From DASVRZ01 sp038228695 (GTDB lineage Bacteria > Verrucomicrobiota > Verrucomicrobiia > Chthoniobacterales > DASVRZ01), in NCBI GenBank assembly GCA_038228695.1, contig JBBRPA010000074.1, forward strand, positions 1 through 11,951: a DNA stretch of 11,951 bases. The letters run 5' to 3'. The notes beneath the pieces were generated by a model. It searched no databases and was not told the DNA's origin. It saw only the letters and a program-made list of their open reading frames with translations. Below are positions 7,088 to 11,951 of this stretch, piece after piece (within the stretch, counting starts at the first letter, position 1; each line of letters opens with the position of its first letter). A program made the position numbers and the translations under genes.

Positions 7088-7182
7088 ACTCCAAAATCCA
7101 ACGCCCAATCCAAAACCTCCGCCGGACGCGCGACCTGCTGCTGCCGCGTCTGCTGTCGGGCGACTGCTCGTTGAATTTATGA
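7084..7182 (+). pseudogene. hsdS: C-terminal remnant of a type I restriction specificity subunit
   Basis: The 32 codons ending at the TGA of 7180-7182 read NSKIQRPIQNLRRT then RDLLLPRLLSGDCSLNL. The stretch NLRRTRDLLLPRLLSG is the well-known end of HsdS proteins, which give type I restriction-modification complexes their DNA specificity. A full HsdS has about 400 residues, so about 92% is missing; the rest would have lain upstream where the TIR gene now sits. The fragment starts with a GTG that overlaps the TIR stop (GTGA) and ends in an ATGA overlap with the SIR2 start, so it could be translated as a 32-residue peptide, but no function is expected. Confidence 0.75.
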
Positions 7183-7610
7183 GCCTAGACCTCGCCACTA
7201 TCCTCCCCAACATCACCCACTCACTTGAGGGCACAGGCTTTCTCTTTGGCGCTGGCACGTCAGTTGAGGCGGGCTACCCAATGATGAGCGGCCTAACGCG
7301 AAAGGTTGTGGGGGCGCTCAAAACAGATGAGCGCGTCGTGCTGGATGAGGTGCTCAAAGCGGCTGGAATGTCTTACGATGATAAGGACGCCAAACCGAAC
7401 ATCGAAGAGCTTGCTGACCTGGTCATCGCCCATGCTATCAACTCAACTGATGCACGATGCACAGCATTGGAAACCAGATTTAGGGAACTGGTCGTTCAGG
7501 AAATTCTTTCAGTCAAAACCCCGAACCTCGACAACCACGTTCAGTTCTTCCGTTCTTTGTCCAAGCGAACATTTGGTCGCCCATGCACCGTCTGGATTTT
7601 TACGACGAAC
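7179..7610 (+). pseudogene. SIR2-like NAD-binding domain protein, truncated at codon 144
   Basis: The ATG at 7179 overlaps the HsdS stop (ATGA), an arrangement typical of real operon partners. The first 144 codons match the SIR2-like family of defence NADases: GFLFGAGTSVEAGYP (residues 19-33) is the NAD-binding GAG-x-S motif, the middle includes NIEELADLV, and VWIFTTN is the strand that normally continues YD. At 7610/7611 the similarity ends abruptly and the next bases are the reverse complement of a dinB gene. The reading frame runs on by chance to 8096 through antisense dinB and lexA, giving a false 305-codon ORF. The His and the rest of the catalytic domain, plus any C-terminal sensor, are missing, so it should be inactive. 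SIR2-like genes are frequent passengers in type I restriction loci, which fits the HsdS fragment before it. Confidence 0.78.
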
Positions 7611-7611
7611 T

Positions 7612-7689
7612 GGCCTTACCACGTAGTTTTACGTCCGCAGCTTGTTCCACTGAGGCAAAGAAAGCATCAGCGTCGAGATGAACGATCAC
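7612..7689 (-). pseudogene. dinB: N-terminal remnant of DNA polymerase IV (DinB, Y family)
   Basis: On the minus strand a GTG at 7689 starts 26 codons reading VIVHLDADAFFASVEQ then AADVKLRGKA (initiator written as V), the classic start of Y-family translesion polymerases, including the metal-binding Asp of HLDADAFFASVE. A GGGGA site sits about eight bases before the GTG. The family continues with a VAVGG-like strand, but here the sequence passes into the reverse complement of the SIR2 gene at 7611/7610. The gene lies 101 bases after the lexA stop on the same strand, so an SOS-controlled lexA-dinB operon has been cut. About 350 residues are missing. Confidence 0.8.
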
Positions 7690-7790
7690 GGTTTTTCCCC
7701 AGTGGAAGCTCCAACTGTTGGGAGTGTGAGACCCGAGAACTTCTGATCAGGCGCAACCCTGCCAAAAAAAGATGTTGGAGAAATTTCATC

Positions 7791-8393
7791 CTATTTGGTG
7801 ACGCGGAACAGTGCCACTTGAACCCCTTGGATGACCAATTCCTGAGCGGGAATGAGGTCGGGGTAGTTGGGATTTTCGGCCTTGAGGTAGGGTTTGCCTT
7901 TACGCACCAAATAGCGTTTCAAGGTCACTTCTCCATCAATCAACGCGGCTACGATGTCGCCATTTTTGGGATCCCGGAACTCAAAGACCACTGTGTCCTT
8001 GGGCAGGATGCCAGCACCAATCATGGAGTCACCCCGGACCTTGAGACCAAACACCTTAGTTCCTCGTGGAAGCTGAATGGATTCCAAATCGACTGACAAA
8101 CATCCGTCTTCCTCCTGAGTTTGATCCGCTGGCAATCCGGCGGGAATGGTTCCGAAAATGGGGATTTTGAGAAGTTCCTTGAAGGAGGAACCCAATAACT
8201 TCAAAGCTCTGGCTTTGCCGGGTTCACGTTTGAGCACCCCTTTCTTTTCCAAGGCGGTGAGGATGTCCATCACTGATGTCTGGCTGGCATACCCAAAATG
8301 CTCCTGAATCTCTCGGGACGACGGCATCACGCCAGTTTTGGAATGTTCTTCCTGAATGAAATCAAAAACCTCGGTTTGTCGCGGAGAAAGCAT
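7791..8393 (-). CDS. lexA: LexA, SOS-response repressor and self-cleaving protease
   Basis: A 200-residue LexA of normal length. The N-terminal winged helix begins MLSPRQTEVFDFI and includes PSSREIQEHFGYASQTSV (25-42) as the recognition region. The C-terminal S24-type autoprotease has a cleavage site A85-G86 (in TIPAGLP), nucleophile S123 (RGDSMIGAGI) and general base K159 (EVTLKRYL). RecA filaments trigger cleavage after DNA damage, derepressing SOS genes. The start at 8393 is fixed by the family N-terminus; it has no Shine-Dalgarno and lies inside the operator palindrome, suggesting a very short leader. The gene downstream is a dinB relic. All functional residues are present. Confidence 0.95.
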   Translation of the reverse strand: MLSPRQTEVFDFIQEEHSKTGVMPSSREIQEHFGYASQTSVMDILTALEKKGVLKREPGKARALKLLGSSFKELLKIPIFGTIPAGLPADQTQEEDGCLSVDLESIQLPRGTKVFGLKVRGDSMIGAGILPKDTVVFEFRDPKNGDIVAALIDGEVTLKRYLVRKGKPYLKAENPNYPDLIPAQELVIQGVQVALFRVTK

Positions 8394-8416
8394 ATACGTT
8401 CTTATGAACGTATATG
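8391..8416. promoter_or_regulatory. LexA operator (SOS box) overlapping the lexA start codon
   Basis: A perfect palindrome has 11-base arms, CATATACGTTC and GAACGTATATG, around TTAT. The core GTTC-N4-GAAC (8398-8409) agrees with the LexA motif type described for Verrucomicrobia and differs from the CTGT-N8-ACAG of E. coli. The left arm contains the lexA start codon on the minus strand. Binding here would block both transcription start and elongation, giving autorepression. Confidence 0.85.
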
Positions 8417-8436
8417 GCTAAATTTTGATCTCGCAA
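8409..8436 (-). promoter_or_regulatory. Probable lexA promoter
   Basis: On the minus strand TTGCGA (8436-8431) and TATACG (8414-8409) are separated by 16 bases; each matches the sigma-70 consensus at four of six positions. The -10 hexamer lies inside the right arm of the LexA palindrome. Transcription would begin about 8400, leaving a leader of only about seven bases, which would explain the absence of a ribosome binding site. Confidence 0.45.
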
Positions 8437-8440
8437 GTCA

Positions 8441-9352
8441 TTATTCATTCAACATGGCTGCAATGGTTGAAGGCGCATGGCCTTCCAACCGGTTGTTCAC
8501 GAAAACGAAGGATTTCCGATTTCCGCTTTTGGCTTTTTGAATCAACGCCTTGCCTGCCTGTCGGGCATCCTCGTTCACCTCTTTGATACTGGTGTAGGGA
8601 CTGAACCCCTCAACGGCCTGATTGTAGGTGCGGCCTGGCTTCAACAAAAATCTGGCAGCGACGAAGTCCGTGGTCTGACTACCCTGCATCGCCAGTTGCT
8701 CGGATACCGATGGCATTCGACTCCAGGAATTGAAAACATGTGTCACTCCATGGGACCGAAGGCAGGCAAAGTATTCGGGATGCAGGAAGGCTTTGTTGCG
8801 GATCTCCACGCCGTATTGCCATCCCACCGGCAGCCGGCTGAGAAACCCATTCAATGCTGCCACAAAATCCCGACCGTGTTCAAAATCGTTGGTGTGAAAT
8901 TGGGTGAATTCAAACATCAGGATGCCAATGGAGGAGCGATATGCACTGCATGGCTGAAGGAATAATTCCTCAAACATTTCCGCATTCAGAAAGTTGGGAT
9001 TGGGTTTTCCGGCTTTGGGTCCAAACCTTGGCAGGTTGGGAAATGTCTTCAGTGTGATGTCATCGGTCACTTTGAATCCGAAAAGAAATGAGGACGGCAC
9101 GGCCGAAGTCAGTTTTGCGAGGTAAGTTTCGTTAGGAAATTTGTAATAACCGGCATCAACACACACCGTGGCGAAGGTCTTGGCATACTCACGGAGGCAT
9201 TCCCTCTCAAACTTGGCCTCGGAGAATTTGTTCCGGGTGAGGTATTTGGCTTCCGAGTAAATGGACCCACACCAACCGGAATATTTCCACGAGCTAGTGC
9301 CAATGAATACGTTCTGCGAGGTGTAGAGCGGTAATTTTTCTTTTAGACTCAT
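8441..9352 (-). CDS. DUF72 (YecE-like) family protein
   Basis: A 303-residue protein of the DUF72 family, a TIM-barrel-like fold of unknown biochemical role widespread in bacteria. The family start is clear: FIGTSSWKYSGWCGSIY (16-32), followed later by FGFKVTDDIT, the conserved IGILMFEFTQFH, GWQYGVEIRNKAFLHPEYF, and a C-terminal SFVFVNNRLEGHAPSTIAAM where other members read YVYFNN-x-x-GHAP. Length is normal. The ATG at 9352 is followed by a short SLKEKLPLYTSQN lead. The stop is 48 bases before the lexA start, with the lexA promoter and operator in between, so the two are probably transcribed separately. I see no GTTC-N4-GAAC box in front of this gene, so SOS control is not indicated. No specific function can be given. 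Confidence 0.9.
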   Translation of the reverse strand: MSLKEKLPLYTSQNVFIGTSSWKYSGWCGSIYSEAKYLTRNKFSEAKFERECLREYAKTFATVCVDAGYYKFPNETYLAKLTSAVPSSFLFGFKVTDDITLKTFPNLPRFGPKAGKPNPNFLNAEMFEELFLQPCSAYRSSIGILMFEFTQFHTNDFEHGRDFVAALNGFLSRLPVGWQYGVEIRNKAFLHPEYFACLRSHGVTHVFNSWSRMPSVSEQLAMQGSQTTDFVAARFLLKPGRTYNQAVEGFSPYTSIKEVNEDARQAGKALIQKAKSGNRKSFVFVNNRLEGHAPSTIAAMLNE

Positions 9353-9443
9353 GCTGCCATAAACTAGGACCGTCGCGATTTTAACAAAAATACCACCACA
9401 TCACCAGCTCTAGTGCGAACGCAATTAGATTTCTAAGTGCGTC

Positions 9444-9653
9444 TTAACTACATTTTATTAAAGCACCCGCGTTATTGGTAATCCATTCAATGAATGTTTC
9501 GAGTTTGACCGCACGGTATTTTCGCTGGCCTTTCGGTTTCCATAGAATACCATTGGGCTTGAGACGGATGGTCCCAATAATTTTGCCGTCGCTATCGTTA
9601 ATTTGTTCTGTGATGTGGGTTGGTTTTGAAAATGAAAAAAGGTATTTAGGCAT
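9444..9653 (-). CDS. Small hypothetical protein, 69 residues
   Basis: A minus-strand ORF encodes a basic 69-residue protein with no membrane segment or signal peptide: PKYLFSFSKPTHITEQ, then IIGTIRLKPNGILWKPKGQR and KYRAVKLETFIEWI. The alternating hydrophobic pattern IIGTIRLKPNGILWKP suggests a beta-hairpin followed by a C-terminal helix, so it looks like a real small folded protein. I do not recognise a named family. No clear ribosome binding site precedes the ATG. It lies 91 bases upstream of the DUF72 start on the same strand. Alternative frames over the same bases look random. Confidence 0.55.
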   Translation of the reverse strand: MPKYLFSFSKPTHITEQINDSDGKIIGTIRLKPNGILWKPKGQRKYRAVKLETFIEWITNNAGALIKCS

Positions 9654-9908
9654 GGCTGGGTATAGTTTTTTGCCGCTGGTGGTGTTAGTGAATTCAGCAC
9701 TGAATGCGAGCTCACAGAATAGTTACTAGCGACTCCTTCAAATATACTAAAAGCCGATAATGAAAGCAACCATAAAAAAATTTATTATACCTAAAGTGCA
9801 TTAGCGGTTAAACTTTCTAGACTAGGCTTTTAGTTGCTGTTGTTCCTTTCCTAGCTAAGCCGGATTTTGGTTCGGGGTAGTTGCTCCCCCAAAACTCTTC
9901 AGTAGCTA
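9654..9908. other. Intergenic AT-rich stretch, no gene seen
   Basis: I find no convincing coding frame or RNA gene here. The only structure is a possible imperfect hairpin at about 9865-9894 (TTTTGG and GGGG pairing with CCCCC and AAAA on the plus strand) of unknown meaning. Promoter elements for the 69-residue protein on the minus strand should be here, but I cannot identify them with confidence. Confidence 0.4.
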
Positions 9909-9940
9909 AAAAAACGGAATCCCAAGGAATTCCGTTTTAG
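9909..9940 (-). terminator. Rho-independent terminator after the small-protein operon
   Basis: Read on the minus strand, AAAACGGAATTCC - TTGG - GATTCCGTTTTTTT forms a stem of ten or more pairs (AAACGGAAT against ATTCCGTTT, one bulged base) followed by seven T residues. It starts four bases after the stop of the 69-residue membrane protein (9945). The A-run on the other side could make it work weakly on the plus strand too. Confidence 0.8.
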
Positions 9941-9944
9941 TTAG

Positions 9945-10154
9945 TCAGTGCCCCCGCGAAAGAAGCTTCATCGCCAAAATAATGTTCAAAGCGACGCTCC
10001 CCATGAAGATGATGGGGCAGGCGACGCAGAAGATAAGGACATTGATTTTGACGTAATTCATTCCCCCCGGCCAATAAGGATCTAGCTTTTTGGCGGAGTA
10101 GTGCAGTGCATTGGCGCACAGGTCGAAGGCTTGGTGATATTGGTTATGATTCAT
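9945..10154 (-). CDS. Small single-pass membrane protein, 69 residues
   Basis: The start chosen is the ATG at 10154, preceded on the minus strand by GGAAAGGAAAAA, a good ribosome binding site; a longer frame to 10184 is open but less likely. The product begins MNHNQYHQAFDLCANALHYS, has a Pro/Gly break (DPYWPGGMNY) and then a hydrophobic helix at about 35-64 (VKINVLIFCVACPIIFMGSV onward), ending KLLSRGH. Topology would be N-terminal domain outside the membrane core with a short basic tail. Its start overlaps the end of the upstream 67-residue membrane protein by about 11 bases, implying translational coupling. No family is recognised. Confidence 0.6.
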   Translation of the reverse strand: MNHNQYHQAFDLCANALHYSAKKLDPYWPGGMNYVKINVLIFCVACPIIFMGSVALNIILAMKLLSRGH

Positions 10155-10347
10155 TTTTTCCTTTCCATATTTCCGTCCATACACAGTGGATTTTCGCCGC
10201 TGTTAGGACAGAAATAAATACTAACCGAAACACGGCATACGTTCCAAGGAGCATTCCGCCGGCGGCGATATATCCAAGGACGCTTATTTTATCGTCTGAA
10301 GTTTCCGTGGAGGTCTCGACTGACGAATGTTGGCTGTCATTTTTCAT
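10144..10347 (-). CDS. Small membrane protein, 67 residues
   Basis: The product begins with a polar Ser/Thr/Asp/Glu-rich tail (MKNDSQHSSVETSTETSDDK), followed by a hydrophobic segment at about 22-52 (VLGYIAAGGMLLGTYAVF, then LVFISVLTAA) and a basic end IWKGKNES. It is probably one long or two closely spaced membrane helices. The reading frame ends inside the start of the next small membrane gene (overlap about 11 bases). The ribosome binding site is weak (AGAAAG some 12 bases before the ATG). No named family is recognised; the protein-like amphipathic design and the overlap with a well-started downstream gene are the reasons for calling it. Confidence 0.55.
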   Translation of the reverse strand: MKNDSQHSSVETSTETSDDKISVLGYIAAGGMLLGTYAVFRLVFISVLTAAKIHCVWTEIWKGKNES

Positions 10348-10361
10348 GGTTTGATTGCTTT

Positions 10362-10451
10362 CTATTGTTGTTTGTTTTTGGGCGCAAGGCAGCGCAGATG
10401 AACGCGAAGCCCTACCACCCCTGCCACGATGACGAGGACGGTGGTTTTCAT
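10362..10451 (-). CDS. Possible 29-residue hydrophobic peptide
   Basis: An ATG at 10451 opens 29 codons beginning MKTTVLVIVAGVVGL and ending with a basic tail (LAPKNKQQ). The stop at 10362 is 14 bases before the start of the 67-residue membrane protein. The layout (short hydrophobic helix, then positive residues) is common in small membrane peptides, and the gap between the metallopeptidase and the membrane gene is otherwise empty. There is no good ribosome binding site, and the short length makes chance occurrence quite possible. Confidence 0.3.
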   Translation of the reverse strand: MKTTVLVIVAGVVGLRVHLRCLAPKNKQQ

Positions 10452-10544
10452 CGCGGCCCCGATTGCGATAGGTATGTGTTCATGCGGTTTATTATGGCTG
10501 ATTTCTGATGCGGAAACGGCCACCGGTCACATTCAATCCGACGA

Positions 10545-11156
10545 TCAACTTTTCCACTTGCAGCCATCCGAAGAAATGATCTCGATCATCCCAGCGACGA
10601 ATTTCCATTTCCGTTTGATGGATGCGGAGCGGAATTTAACGGGGAGTCGCCCCTGCAATCGCACGTAAAACATGAAGGTTTCAGCGTAGTCCTCGCACGG
10701 CATGTCCTGTGCGTAAGCAGAAATGTAATCGCGTTCTGTTCCCTCCACCGGTTCGTCCAAATCATACCTGCCTCCGAATGTAGCCTCAAAGCGTCTGGAA
10801 CGCATGGTTAGCAGTGGATAGTAATGGGCTATGGCATGGGCGTATTCATGTCGAAGCACGTCGCGCAAGGACCCTCGCTCTTGTGCCCATAACCCCTGTG
10901 AAAATATCCACTTCGGGATGTAAATGTGCCCTGCGTGATACCCAAACAATTTTCCTAGTGAGTTTTCTGCATGGAGAAACACCCCCATCGCATCCCAGAG
11001 ATCCTTTTTTCCCACAAACGGAAGCGGGCACCATACAATCTCCGTCTGATGCAACCTGCCCGCCAAGTTCCAAAGTCCAAGTTGAGCAAGTTCGCCCTGA
11101 ACGGAAAGAGCAGCACTGTTGAGCTTTTTAAGGGTGACGGGTTCTCCACGTTTCAT
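10545..11156 (-). CDS. Putative zincin-type metallopeptidase
   Basis: From the ATG at 11156 the protein has 203 residues. The zinc motif HEYAH (H103, E104, H107) is followed about 50 residues later by CEDYAETF (154-161), whose acidic residues (E155/D156/E159) are candidates for the third ligand; this HExxH plus ED-x-AE layout resembles the putative zinc-binding metallopeptidase group (Peptidase_Mx-like). No signal peptide or membrane helix is seen, so it should be cytoplasmic or released by another route. Start choice: an AAAGGA site lies nine bases before the ATG at 11156, while an ATG 13 codons further upstream (11195) is also open but lacks such a site. It leads a set of minus-strand genes for tiny membrane proteins ending at a terminator. 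Substrate unknown. Confidence 0.7.
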   Translation of the reverse strand: MKRGEPVTLKKLNSAALSVQGELAQLGLWNLAGRLHQTEIVWCPLPFVGKKDLWDAMGVFLHAENSLGKLFGYHAGHIYIPKWIFSQGLWAQERGSLRDVLRHEYAHAIAHYYPLLTMRSRRFEATFGGRYDLDEPVEGTERDYISAYAQDMPCEDYAETFMFYVRLQGRLPVKFRSASIKRKWKFVAGMIEIISSDGCKWKS

Positions 11157-11468
11157 GGCTTCGGTTCCTTTCTTTAATCCCAAGGCTAACATCATTTAGT
11201 CAGCCACACGAATATGATGAATGTTTTGGCCAGTGTAGGCTGCTTGGTCTCCATGTGCGCAGACCTCACTCGACTCCACAGTCCGTTTTCGCGGGGTAAC
11301 GTAACGGGAGAGCCATGAAGTCCAGAGTCCGTCTTCCAATCAGCCGTAGCCTACAGAAGACCTGGTTCAGTTGCGGTGCTTCTTGCCTCCAGATGATGGT
11401 GGCCCACGATGGGATCCGTTTGTCAAAGCCTCGTGTTTAGTTTTTTATCGCTCCGCCATTTTGGGTGG
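11157..11468. other. Divergent intergenic region between metallopeptidase and XRE regulator
   Basis: About 310 bases separate the divergent metallopeptidase and regulator genes. A 41-codon frame (ATG 11315, stop 11440) follows a GGGAGAG sequence, but its product is Arg/Ser/Cys rich and matches nothing, so I do not call it. No clear operator palindrome or RNA gene is seen, although this is where autoregulatory sites of the XRE protein would be expected. Confidence 0.4.
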
Positions 11469-11705
11469 ATGCCTTCCCAAAAACCGATTGCCTGTCCTCA
11501 CCGCGAACGTTTCGGAAAGAATATTTCTGCGCTGAGGATTGCCGCCGGCCTGACCCAAGAACAGGTAGCGGAGAAATCCGGCCTGAGCACCCGCTACTGG
11601 CAGAGCATAGAGGCAGGGGAATATTTCCCACCGCTGGCAACCTTGGCCCGCATCAAATCCATACTGGGCAATTCCTGGGATGATCTTTTTGAAGGGTGTG
11701 GATAG
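11469..11705 (+). CDS. Small XRE-family helix-turn-helix regulator
   Basis: From the ATG at 11469 the protein has 78 residues, nearly all one XRE/cI-type DNA-binding domain. RFGKNISALRIAAGLTQEQV (14-33) holds helix 1 and the start of the turn, AEKSGLSTRYWQSIEAGEYF (34-53) the recognition helix and the characteristic IE-x-G-x-x-x-P, and LATLARIKSILGNSWDDLF (56-74) the closing helices. The frame is open 20 codons further up to an ATG at 11409, but that lead (SFLSLRHFGW) is unlike the family. A weak GGGTGG precedes the chosen start. Single-domain XRE proteins of this size often control mobile elements or toxin-antitoxin and restriction genes; here it is divergent from the metallopeptidase gene and next to an IS end. 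The target is unknown. Confidence 0.8.
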   Translation: MPSQKPIACPHRERFGKNISALRIAAGLTQEQVAEKSGLSTRYWQSIEAGEYFPPLATLARIKSILGNSWDDLFEGCG

Positions 11706-11725
11706 CCTCTACTCTCCCTGACGAG

Positions 11726-11830
11726 CCCGAAAATCACCAGTTTTATGTAGGCCCAAAAAACTACTTTCGTGATTTTCGATTACTCACCGACAGTGGCTTG
11801 GCCGGAACTCTGAGGCGGACCCCGAAAATC
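11726..11830. repeat. Inverted and direct repeats of CCCGAAAATC
   Basis: CGAAAATCAC (11728-11737) and GTGATTTTCG (11769-11778) form a perfect 10-base inverted repeat around a 31-base spacer. CCCGAAAATC occurs at 11726-11735 and again at 11821-11830 inside the apparent IS end. The inverted pair could be a transcription stop or a regulatory site behind the XRE gene, or a relic of an earlier insertion by a related element. Confidence 0.5.
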
Positions 11831-11951
11831 GGGCCAGGGGTTAAGCTATGATTGTGGTGGTCGGGTGCGGGCATTAAACCCGAACCTAAGCCACACAAAA
11901 TGAAAGCAAAACGAAGAAGACACGAACCTGAATTTAAAGCCCGTGTTGCGC
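11811..11951 (+). mobile_element. Left end of an IS3-type insertion sequence (partial)
   Basis: A transposase start at 11900 is preceded by TGAGGCGGACCCCGAAAATC (from 11811), which begins with TG as IS3-family terminal repeats do and has internal complementarity (CCCC at 11820-11823 and GGGG at 11837-11840). The right end lies outside the window, so the terminal repeat and target duplication cannot be confirmed; the exact left boundary is an estimate. Confidence 0.5.
11900..11951 (+). CDS. IS3-family transposase OrfA, first 17 codons (runs off window)
   Basis: The ATG at 11900 opens MKAKRRRHEPEFKARVA before the sequence ends. The pattern of basic residues followed by (S/E)PEFKA(R/K)VA is the standard beginning of IS3-type OrfA, the helix-turn-helix subunit that with OrfB forms the transposase by programmed frameshift. 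About 70 residues of OrfA and all of OrfB would follow to the right. The ribosome binding site is weak. Family call is good; the subgroup cannot be decided from 17 residues. Confidence 0.7.
   Translation, partial: MKAKRRRHEPEFKARVA

Noticed and set aside
6611..7610. A Thoeris-like TIR plus SIR2 system
   Set aside because: The gene types recall ThsB and ThsA, but the SIR2 gene ends in mid-domain with no sensor domain, and the HsdS tail points to a restriction operon instead. No working system can be claimed.
7706..7727. Small inverted repeat CCAAC-T-GTTGG between lexA and dinB
   Set aside because: Very short, no U-tract, and it lacks the GTTC-N4-GAAC core, so neither a terminator nor a LexA site can be supported.
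8477..8965. Long plus-strand ORF antisense to DUF72
   Set aside because: The minus-strand frame has clear DUF72 motifs along its whole length; the antisense product is a shadow.
10429..10668. Plus-strand 79-codon ORF with a hydrophobic start
   Set aside because: Its second half is antisense to the C-terminus of the metallopeptidase and its first half overlaps the possible 29-residue peptide. No family match or good ribosome binding site.
11315..11440. 41-codon ORF after a GGGAGAG sequence
   Set aside because: Short, Arg/Ser/Cys-rich product unlike any family I know; consistent with chance.
1..11951. CRISPR arrays, tRNA, rRNA, riboswitches
   Set aside because: No regularly spaced repeats, no cloverleaf or conserved rRNA segments, and no recognised riboswitch core were seen on either strand by eye.

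Overview
The window looks like a chromosomal stretch from a member of the Verrucomicrobia or a close PVC-group relative. This rests on three things: the LexA operator beside lexA is of the GTTC-N4-GAAC type described for Verrucomicrobia; the sugar enzymes are types common there; and Shine-Dalgarno sequences are mostly weak or absent. No rRNA, tRNA or CRISPR array was seen. The assignment is an inference.

Region 1 (1-5300). A tight five-gene operon on the minus strand (4996 down to 558, gaps of 2-5 bases) encodes a UxaE-family tagaturonate epimerase, an L-galactose dehydrogenase-type aldo/keto reductase, an RbsD/FucU mutarotase, an LgoD-type zinc alcohol dehydrogenase and a fuconolactonase-type amidohydrolase. 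Together they make a chemically complete route: L-galactose (anomers interconverted by the mutarotase) -> L-galactono-lactone -> L-galactonate -> D-tagaturonate -> D-fructuronate, which then joins hexuronate catabolism. A near-perfect inverted repeat at 5027-5049, just upstream of the first gene, is a candidate operator. Convergent to the operon, at about 254-510, lies the decayed N-terminus of a GH35 beta-galactosidase. A partial ORF may run off the left edge.

Region 2 (5301-7689) is a gene graveyard on the plus strand with higher GC. It holds an aldo/keto reductase with two single-G frameshifts and a lost catalytic His, then a sugar phosphate isomerase cut off at about 6537, a TIR-domain protein, the last 32 codons of a type I restriction specificity subunit (HsdS), and the first 144 codons of a SIR2-like protein. 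The SIR2 piece is abutted base-to-base by the first 26 codons of an opposing dinB. The block 6537-7610 looks like a scrap of a type I restriction/NADase defence operon placed between two broken host genes.

Region 3 (7689-9653), minus strand: dinB remnant, lexA with an autoregulatory palindrome that overlaps its own start codon, a DUF72 protein and a small hypothetical protein. Region 4 (9909-11156), minus strand: an apparent small operon with a zincin-type metallopeptidase, two (perhaps three) tiny single-pass membrane proteins and a terminator. Region 5 (11469-11951), plus strand: a small XRE-type repressor, a stretch rich in GAAAATC repeats, and the left end and first codons of an IS3-type transposase running off the window.

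Main messages: an apparently complete L-galactose-to-fructuronate operon, and a heavily rearranged neighbourhood in which several genes are fragments that automated ORF callers would misread, in particular a 305-codon chimeric frame at 7179-8096.
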